From NCBI GenBank assembly GCA_021848965.1, contig JAJZTL010000006.1, positions 1 to 39,971 on the forward strand: a stretch of DNA of 39,971 bases, read 5' to 3'. This DNA comes from Pseudomonadota bacterium (GTDB lineage: Bacteria; Pseudomonadota; Gammaproteobacteria; Legionellales; Legionellaceae). The notes beneath the pieces were generated by a model, which was not told where the DNA came from, did not search any database, and worked only from the letters and a program-made list of their open reading frames with translations. Position 1 is the first letter of the stretch, and every line of letters starts with the position of its first letter. Both the position numbers and the translations under genes were made by a program. This document shows positions 34,516 through 39,971 of this stretch, piece after piece.

Positions 34516-35103
34516 ATGAATATTTTTTTTAGGGGCAGGTCTTGTGCCTGCCCAATGCCCCGGGCAGGCACAAGACCTGCCCCTATCAGAGTCGTTGTTT
34601 TTTTGCTGCTTATAATTGCAAGTTTTTGTCATACTGCGGAGGCCTATCAAAAGATGGTGTTTGGTGTCATTGAAAAAGTTACAATTTTACCGGAAAAAGT
34701 GAAAATTTCAGCAAAATTGGATACTGGTGCAAAAACATCGTCGCTGGGTGTTACAGATATGAAAATAGTAACCGAAAATAACCATAAATGGGTCTATTTT
34801 GCAGTAAATACAAAAAAACAAGGCAAAGTGTTTTTTAAAAGAAAATTAGAAGGTTATACAAAAATAAAAATTCGTCAATCAGAACAAGAAAATAATGTTT
34901 CGGGAAAAGATTATGTTTCTCGTCCTGTAATACTGATGGAGGTTAGATTAGGAGACCGTCAAGCATTAGTGTTGGTTAATTTAGCGAATCGTCAGAATTT
35001 TCTTTATACTTTCCTTCTTGGACGTGATGCGATTACTCAATTAGGCGGAGTTATTGATCCATCGCAGTATTTTACTCAAAAAACAACATTGCGAAGAGAT
35101 TAA
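34516..35103 (+). CDS. Retropepsin-like "ATP-dependent zinc protease" family protein
   Basis: 195 residues. AKLDTGAKTSSLG contains the aspartyl-protease-like DTG, and a downstream LGRDAI completes the RimB/retropepsin-like fold. A hydrophobic signal segment (RVVVFLLLIIASFCHTAEA) suggests export. The residues between MNIFF and the signal core are encoded by a 52-bp palindromic element inserted in frame; removing it with one TA restores MNIFFIRVVVFLLL. The gene leads a three-gene set with a transglutaminase/7TM protein and an ATP-grasp ligase, which commonly occur together. The true substrate is not known. Confidence 0.88.
   Translation: MNIFFRGRSCACPMPRAGTRPAPIRVVVFLLLIIASFCHTAEAYQKMVFGVIEKVTILPEKVKISAKLDTGAKTSSLGVTDMKIVTENNHKWVYFAVNTKKQGKVFFKRKLEGYTKIKIRQSEQENNVSGKDYVSRPVILMEVRLGDRQALVLVNLANRQNFLYTFLLGRDAITQLGGVIDPSQYFTQKTTLRRD
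34532..34583. repeat. 52-bp perfect palindrome flanked by TA, inserted in a signal-peptide coding region
   Basis: Two perfect 22-bp arms (34532-34553 and 34562-34583, beginning GGGGCAGGTC and ending GACCTGCCCC) enclose an 8-bp centre. TA is present on both sides (34530-34531 and 34584-34585), as left by IS630/mariner-type miniature elements. Element plus one TA is 54 bp, exactly 18 codons, so the frame of the host gene is kept. Confidence 0.85.
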
Positions 35104-35115
35104 TAGGAAATTGTT

Positions 35116-36678
35116 ATGCGATCGTCCAAACAACATTTAACTGTGCTTATTATATTTCTTTGTGCTTTGGGCAGTATAATATTTGCCTATCGCTATTTTT
35201 ATTTAGGCGTTCCTCTTCAACCAACCGCAATGGTTGAAAGCTGGACAATTGAGGCGAATTTAAAATTTAACGCCCATGGTGTTCCTATTAAAGCAGGTTT
35301 TATTGTACCCAATATGCCCCCCTCGTATACAGTATTAGATGAGTATTTTATTACTCACCATTACGGAGTCACGACAAGTAAGAATGGCTTTAATCGCGAA
35401 ACAACATGGTCTATTCGGCGGGCACAAGGCCTGCAGTCTTTATATTATCGAGGAATTTATCGAAAAACGACCATGGAAGATACTCTTCTGGATAAGCCAG
35501 GACGGTTATTTAAGCCAACATTGACGGAAGCCCAGGTATCTGCAGTGAATAGTATTATTACCACAGTACGAAGTAGTTCTGCAGATATTCAAACTTTTGC
35601 CCAAGAAGCAGTAAAATTTTTAAATCAAAATAATGGAGGAAACACCAAAATTTTGATGGAAGGTTTTGCCGCAAAAGATACGCAGAATACAGAACCACCT
35701 TTTAATCATCCTTTAGCGCAGAAACTTGCAGCAGCAGCTGTTGTTGTATTAGGACAAGCAAATATTCATGCAATGATTGTGAATGGCGTGCATTTGTCAT
35801 TACAAAATGATGCTGAATTAGATACTTATTTAGCTGTCTTCAATGACAAAGAGTGGATTTTTATTAATCCATTAAACGGCTCTATCGGATTACCTGATAA
35901 TTTTCTTTTATGGACTTGGCAACATGGAGAAGAATCTTTATACACACTGAAAGGAGGTACTCATCCGCAATTTCATATAGCTGTTTCACCGACTACTGTT
36001 AGTGCATTGAGTGTGGCGAAGATTAGAGGTACACAAACCGATTCTCAATTAATTAAATTTTCATTATTGCAGTTGCCTATTCATATGCAGCAAACGTATC
36101 AAATTTTACTCACGATTCCTATCGGAGCCTTTATTATTTTGCTGTTACGAAACTTTATAGGATTAGTGACTTTTGGCACATTTATGCCGGTGTTAATTGC
36201 ATTAGCTTTCCGAGAAACACATATTGTCTGGGGAATATTTTTATTTGTGACCATTGTGTTTTTTGGCTTGTTGGTACGATTTTATTTGGATCATTTAAGA
36301 TTACTACTCGTTCCTCGTTTAGCTGTTATTTTAACTGTGGTCATTCTCTTAATGGTCATCATCAGTATTTTCTGTGTGCAACTTGGATTGGAAAATGGGC
36401 TGTCAGTTGCTCTTTTCCCCATGGTAATTTTAACCATGACTATTGAGCGTATGTGTATTGCTTGGGATGAGCGAGGAGCTTATGAGGCAATAAAATCTGG
36501 AGTGGGGAGTTTAATTGCGGCAATTGTCGCCTATGAAGTCATGCGACAAACAGCCATTGAATATATTTTCTTTGCTTTTCCTGAGCTATTATTTATATTA
36601 ATTGCCCTAATTTTATTAGCAGGGCAGTACCGTGGTTATCGATTGTTTGAACTTATGCGGTTTAAATCATTAGGATGA
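35116..36678 (+). CDS. UUP1-type membrane protein: inactive transglutaminase fused to 7TM domain
   Basis: 520 residues. One N-terminal membrane helix (LTVLIIFLCALGSIIFAYRY, about 8-28) is followed by a periplasmic domain resembling an inactive transglutaminase (about 30-310). Several hydrophobic helices follow from about 325 to 515 (IPIGAFIILLLRNFIGLVTF onward). This matches the known "inactive transglutaminase fused to 7 TM helices" family. It lies between the retropepsin-like gene and the ligase gene, overlapping the latter by 4 bp. The family's function is poorly known; a cell-envelope modification system is likely. Confidence 0.88.
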   Translation: MRSSKQHLTVLIIFLCALGSIIFAYRYFYLGVPLQPTAMVESWTIEANLKFNAHGVPIKAGFIVPNMPPSYTVLDEYFITHHYGVTTSKNGFNRETTWSIRRAQGLQSLYYRGIYRKTTMEDTLLDKPGRLFKPTLTEAQVSAVNSIITTVRSSSADIQTFAQEAVKFLNQNNGGNTKILMEGFAAKDTQNTEPPFNHPLAQKLAAAAVVVLGQANIHAMIVNGVHLSLQNDAELDTYLAVFNDKEWIFINPLNGSIGLPDNFLLWTWQHGEESLYTLKGGTHPQFHIAVSPTTVSALSVAKIRGTQTDSQLIKFSLLQLPIHMQQTYQILLTIPIGAFIILLLRNFIGLVTFGTFMPVLIALAFRETHIVWGIFLFVTIVFFGLLVRFYLDHLRLLLVPRLAVILTVVILLMVIISIFCVQLGLENGLSVALFPMVILTMTIERMCIAWDERGAYEAIKSGVGSLIAAIVAYEVMRQTAIEYIFFAFPELLFILIALILLAGQYRGYRLFELMRFKSLG

Positions 36679-37637
36679 AATTTAATCTCATTAAAACGTA
36701 TCGCCAGCTAAAAAAGGCGGGTATTTTAAGTATGAATCAGCGCAATGCGGATCTTGTGCTTAAATATAACCATCGCCGGCTTTATCCTATTGTTGATGAC
36801 AAGCTAAAAACAAAGCGCTTGGCTATTGCGGCGGGTATTGCTGTGCCAGAGCTTTATGCAGTGATAAATTCAGAGCATCAATCTCGTGAAATAGGCACCA
36901 TTTTGGCACCCTATGAAGAATTTGTACTAAAACCAGCACATGGCTCTGGCGGAGATGGAATTGTCGTTATTACAGGAAAAGTAAAAGATCGTTTTCGAAA
37001 AGCCAATGGTTCTCTTCTTTCAGAGGAAGAGATTGCTTATCATCTTTCTTGTACTTTATCAGGGGCTTATAGCTTAGGAGGTCAACCAGATACGGTCTTA
37101 ATCGAAAGAAGAGTCCTAATTGATCCTATTTTTGAATCAATTAGCTATGAAGGTGTGCCTGATATTCGAGTGATTACTTTATTTGGTTATCCTGTTATGT
37201 CAATGGTGCGTTTACCCACTCGCACCTCTGATGGAAAGGCAAATCTGCATCAAGGAGCTATTGGAGCTGGCATTAATCTGAGTACCGGTAAAACTTTGGG
37301 GGGCGTATGGCGCAATGAACCGATTGATTACCATCCAGATACCATGAATTCAATTCAAGATATCCAAGTTCCCTATTGGAACAAAATTTTACATTTAGCT
37401 GCGCAAGCCTATGAGCTTACTGGATTAGGTTATATTGGTGTCGATATTGTGTTAGATAAAACACAAGGCCCTTTAATTCTTGAACTCAATGCGCGACCAG
37501 GACTAAGCATTCAAATTGCGAATCGTCAAGGTTTGTTGGATCGCTGTAAATTGGTTGAAAAGCAAGTTGAAATGAACCCAAAAGTTTCTGCCCAAGAAAG
37601 AGTATTATTTAGCCGTTCTCATTTTGTGGTCAGTTAA
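36675..37637 (+). CDS. Alpha-L-glutamate-ligase-like ATP-grasp protein (RimK-related)
   Basis: 320 residues. ATP-grasp features are present: EFVLKPAHGSGGDGIVVI (nucleotide loop, about 81-98), VLIERRVLIDP, and a metal-binding end GYIGVDIVLDKTQGPLILELNARPG (about 255-279). RimK-type enzymes form amide bonds between a carboxylate and an amino acid. The start overlaps the UUP1 stop (ATGA). With the upstream protease-like and transglutaminase-like proteins, this looks like a peptide-ligation set acting at the envelope, but the substrate is unknown. Confidence 0.9.
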   Translation: MKFNLIKTYRQLKKAGILSMNQRNADLVLKYNHRRLYPIVDDKLKTKRLAIAAGIAVPELYAVINSEHQSREIGTILAPYEEFVLKPAHGSGGDGIVVITGKVKDRFRKANGSLLSEEEIAYHLSCTLSGAYSLGGQPDTVLIERRVLIDPIFESISYEGVPDIRVITLFGYPVMSMVRLPTRTSDGKANLHQGAIGAGINLSTGKTLGGVWRNEPIDYHPDTMNSIQDIQVPYWNKILHLAAQAYELTGLGYIGVDIVLDKTQGPLILELNARPGLSIQIANRQGLLDRCKLVEKQVEMNPKVSAQERVLFSRSHFVVS

Positions 37638-37732
37638 CACTATTGTTTTCTGTTAATTTTTTCTTCATAATTAATAACATCTGACTACTTCTTCATTACA
37701 AGGAGTAGATGCCATAATTGAGCGGAGGGTAT

Positions 37733-39349
37733 ATGAACCAAGAAAAATTACCAGTATTAGTTTGCGGTGCTGGACCGACAGGATTAATGGCTGCATGTCA
37801 ACTTTCTTTGCATGGTATTCCCTTTCGTATTATTGATAAGAGTGCCAGTGCAACAACTCAATCTCGAGCATTAGTATTACATGCTAGAACGCTGGAAATT
37901 TTTGAGCAAATGGGTATTGCAGATAAAGCCTTGGCTCTTGGTGAAATTTGCGACGGGGCAACATGGGTTTTTAGTGGGAAAGAAGTGGCTACTGTCACCG
38001 TTTTTGGTGAAAACTTAACAAAGTTTCCTTATATCCTATGTTTAGAACAAAGCAAAACGGAAGAATTATTGATTAATTTCTTATCAACTCAAGGATATGC
38101 TGTTGAACGTGAAGTAGAACTTATTAATTACGTTGCTGACGAACAGGGAGTGACTGTTTCATTGAGAAAAGCGGATGGCTCAGATGAAACAGTATTAGCC
38201 GATTATATTATTGGGGCTGATGGCGCTCATAGTGTTGTACGCGAAAAAATGGGATTGCACATGGATGGGGCAACTTATCTACAAACATTGTTTGTGATTG
38301 ATTGCCAGGTAGAAGCCAATATTCGTCCCCGAGAAATTTATATTACCATTTCTGATTCGGGATTAATTGGCTTTTTTCCGATGGTTCAGTCGCATGATAA
38401 AATAAATGAAGGACATCATCGTTATAGAGTTTTAGGCGTTTTACCTGCAGCAGAAAAAGATAAAACGTTGATATTCGAAGAAATAGAAAAGAATTTCTCT
38501 GAGCGTGTAGGCATGCCTGCCAAAATTTATGATGCTGCATGGATTTCAACCTACCATGCCCACCATCGACATGCTAAAACTTTTAGACAGGCACGTTGTT
38601 TTATTGTGGGCGATGCTGCTCATATTCATAGTCCTGTAGGTGGGCAAGGAATGAATACAGGTTTGCAAGATGCGTATAATCTTATATGGAAATTGGATTT
38701 AGTATTAAAAGGTAAAGCGAGAGATGTGTTATTAAATACCTTTAACCAAGAAAGAATGGCTGTTGCTAAAAAGCTTGTAGAAAGTACTGATAAAATGTTT
38801 TACATGGTTGCAGGGGAATCTGTGCTCATAAAAAAACTCCGCTTAAGTGTTATGCCATGGGTTTTACGTCTTTTTAATGTATTTGCCCATCGTAGCAAAT
38901 CTTTATCTCAAGCTATTTTTTCAACAATTTCTCAGATTGGAATTAAATACTCTGATAGCGCTTTATCTCGAGATGCTTCATGGGGAAACTTTCCTAGACA
39001 GGCACCACTTCCTGGTGAACGATGTCCTTTTGTGTATTTTGAAGAAAAAGGCGAGCAAAAAAATATTCAGAATTATTTACAAGGAACCACTTTTCACTGG
39101 TTTATTTTTTCGAAGAATAACTTTGATAAGAACACTTGTTTATCACCAGAAATTCTTTCTTATGAAGATATTTTGTCTATTCATTATATTCCTTACAGTT
39201 CAGATACTAAAGAGCTGTATGAAGCCTTTGGTATAGTCGATTCAGGATATTATTTAATAAGACCAGACATGTATATTGCTTGTCGTTCTGCCTCACTAGA
39301 TATTGTTCACTTAGGAAATTATCTAGCAAGATTTTTGACGAAATCATGA
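37733..39349 (+). CDS. FAD-dependent monooxygenase (PheA/TfdB group)
   Basis: 538 residues from ATG 37733, chosen because GGAGGG lies just upstream (37724-37729). The GAGPTGLMAACQL Rossmann motif, IIGADGAHSVVR and VGDAAHIHSPVGG with QGMNTGLQDAYNLIWKL are complete group A hydroxylase motifs. A C-terminal thioredoxin-like region (about 400-538) is present, unlike in the shorter relative at 9169. No aromatic-degradation genes are nearby, so its substrate is unknown. It could belong functionally with the cluster but is about 12 kb away, beyond core genes. Confidence 0.93.
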   Translation: MNQEKLPVLVCGAGPTGLMAACQLSLHGIPFRIIDKSASATTQSRALVLHARTLEIFEQMGIADKALALGEICDGATWVFSGKEVATVTVFGENLTKFPYILCLEQSKTEELLINFLSTQGYAVEREVELINYVADEQGVTVSLRKADGSDETVLADYIIGADGAHSVVREKMGLHMDGATYLQTLFVIDCQVEANIRPREIYITISDSGLIGFFPMVQSHDKINEGHHRYRVLGVLPAAEKDKTLIFEEIEKNFSERVGMPAKIYDAAWISTYHAHHRHAKTFRQARCFIVGDAAHIHSPVGGQGMNTGLQDAYNLIWKLDLVLKGKARDVLLNTFNQERMAVAKKLVESTDKMFYMVAGESVLIKKLRLSVMPWVLRLFNVFAHRSKSLSQAIFSTISQIGIKYSDSALSRDASWGNFPRQAPLPGERCPFVYFEEKGEQKNIQNYLQGTTFHWFIFSKNNFDKNTCLSPEILSYEDILSIHYIPYSSDTKELYEAFGIVDSGYYLIRPDMYIACRSASLDIVHLGNYLARFLTKS

Positions 39350-39821
39350 GTAGACATATTTAATTGACTGTATCAAATTCATCATGTGTTATGGTCACCT
39401 TATTTCCTCTCCATGGAAATAGGAATATGAAGAGGGTTAATTTTTGATGCGGTTATAACAATAGTTTTATATCGAGATTTATTACCTCGTTTTATTTCAA
39501 CTTGTTGTGTGGGCACCTCAAATAATTTTCAAATGTATTTCAGTAAGTTTTTATTCGTACGTCCTTCAATAGCCGGATATATTACTAGACAGGCAAATAT
39601 CCAGATTATCTTTAATTTGTCTGTCTATTATTAATTTAACCTCGCAATTTTAGCCTAAACTATCAATAAGATGTTATATAAAAGTGTAGTGTTTGTAATT
39701 TTTCTGTTATTTTATGATATTTACAATTTAAATTAATTAAAAATGCATTTTTTAGGCAAGTATTATCCTTTTCATTGTTCGAAAATCTCAAAAAGGCTGA
39801 AATAGCATTAAAGAAATGGTG
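39350..39821. other. 472-bp AT-rich stretch with no recognised gene
   Basis: No coding frame longer than a few dozen codons with a plausible start was found. A short inverted repeat, TATTTCC/GGAAATA (39401-39407, 39415-39421), lies about 50 bp after the monooxygenase stop and could be part of a weak terminator, though no T-run follows. The rest is AT-rich with no visible motif. Confidence 0.5.
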
Positions 39822-39971
39822 TTATGTTGCTGTAAGATACCGCAGTTTTGCTGCTTTCTGTCCTTTTAACCAGCGTTGGCCTATTCTGTCAGCCCAGTGA
39901 CGGAGAGTTGCCAAGGAGCCTGCAATCTGTTGATAGGGTGAGTTGTAATATTGTACGGTACTAAGCCAAGC
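39822..39971 (-). CDS. C-terminal end of an unknown minus-strand gene
   Basis: Reading the minus strand from the window edge gives 49 residues, beginning AWLSTVQYYNSPYQQIAGSL and ending KAAKLRYLTAT, then TAA at 39822-39824. Base composition is richer in GC than the adjacent gap, as expected for coding DNA. The segment looks like a helical C-terminus with a basic end (QRWLKGQKAAK). I do not recognise the family. Confidence 0.6.
   Translation of the reverse strand, partial: AWLSTVQYYNSPYQQIAGSLATLRHWADRIGQRWLKGQKAAKLRYLTAT

Noticed and set aside
38847-39236. Plus-strand open frame of 129 codons in another frame of the second monooxygenase
   Set aside because: The monooxygenase frame is intact with all motifs; the alternative translation is hydrophobic noise from T-rich sequence.
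37733-39349. Treating the second FAD monooxygenase as part of the biosynthetic cluster
   Set aside because: It is separated from the cluster by about 12 kb of core genes and has a different length class from the cluster's own monooxygenase.

Overview
The window is AT-rich and reads as a chromosomal segment of a Dot/Icm-carrying gammaproteobacterium of the order Legionellales (Coxiella, Legionella, Aquicella or Berkiella type). The main reason is an icmQ-like gene at 27607-28239, a family confined to Dot/Icm type IVB secretion systems. It sits among Gram-negative housekeeping genes (lpxD, lysA, ftsQ-ftsA-ftsZ). Small palindromic intergenic repeats of the kind common in these genomes also occur. 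The species cannot be named from the sequence alone.

Region 1 (1-3641, mostly minus strand) is one end of a transposon with a serine recombinase, a DDE transposase of the TniA/TnsB/Mu type, and an AAA+ ATPase of the TniB/TnsC/ExeA type. The start of a YhcG-type (DUF1016) nuclease gene overlaps the ATPase by the ATGA junction. The outer end carries four GYGAGCC repeats about 22 bp apart and a proposed TGTAAC terminus. It abuts a broken host reading frame.

Region 2 (3938-5371) holds an XRE/S24 regulator and an unknown partner gene, divergent from the biosynthetic cluster. The intergenic DNA contains TTGTAT/ATACAA inverted repeats that could be operators.

Region 3 (5372-25125) is a roughly 20-kb natural-product cluster that I do not recognise as a described one. 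In order it encodes an AfsA-like hotdog protein, a HAD phosphatase, an acyl carrier protein, two ketoacyl synthase III proteins, an FAD monooxygenase, a SnoaL-like/esterase fusion, a SnoaL-like protein, an MFS exporter, a glycosyltransferase, a methyltransferase (minus strand), a VUT-family membrane protein and a 2754-residue NRPS. I read the NRPS as A1-C1-A2[luciferase-like monooxygenase inserted]-PCP1-C2-MT-PCP2. By hand alignment A1 has a near-cysteine code (DLFNLSLIWK) and A2 an exact glycine code (DILQLGLIWK). A1 has no carrier domain next to it, the last module has no adenylation domain, and no thioesterase is present. A run of nine G lies in frame between C2 and MT, and loss or gain of one G would truncate the protein there. 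A working model is that an acyl chain from the ACP/KAS III proteins is joined by C1 to glycine on PCP1. That glycine would be oxidised by the inserted monooxygenase, and a residue loaded in trans by A1 would be added and methylated on PCP2. AfsA plus the phosphatase resemble the enzymes that make gamma-butyrolactone/butenolide signals, so a signalling molecule is possible.

Region 4 (25126-39971) is mainly core: a FabF-like synthase overlapping lpxD, an orphan icmQ with a small upstream gene, lysA, two unknown minus-strand genes, ftsQAZ, the three-gene set of retropepsin-like protease, UUP1 membrane protein and ATP-grasp ligase, a second FAD monooxygenase, and the end of an unknown minus-strand gene at the window edge. 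A 52-bp perfect-palindrome element flanked by TA lies in frame inside the signal peptide of the protease-like gene. I saw no rRNA, tRNA or CRISPR array.
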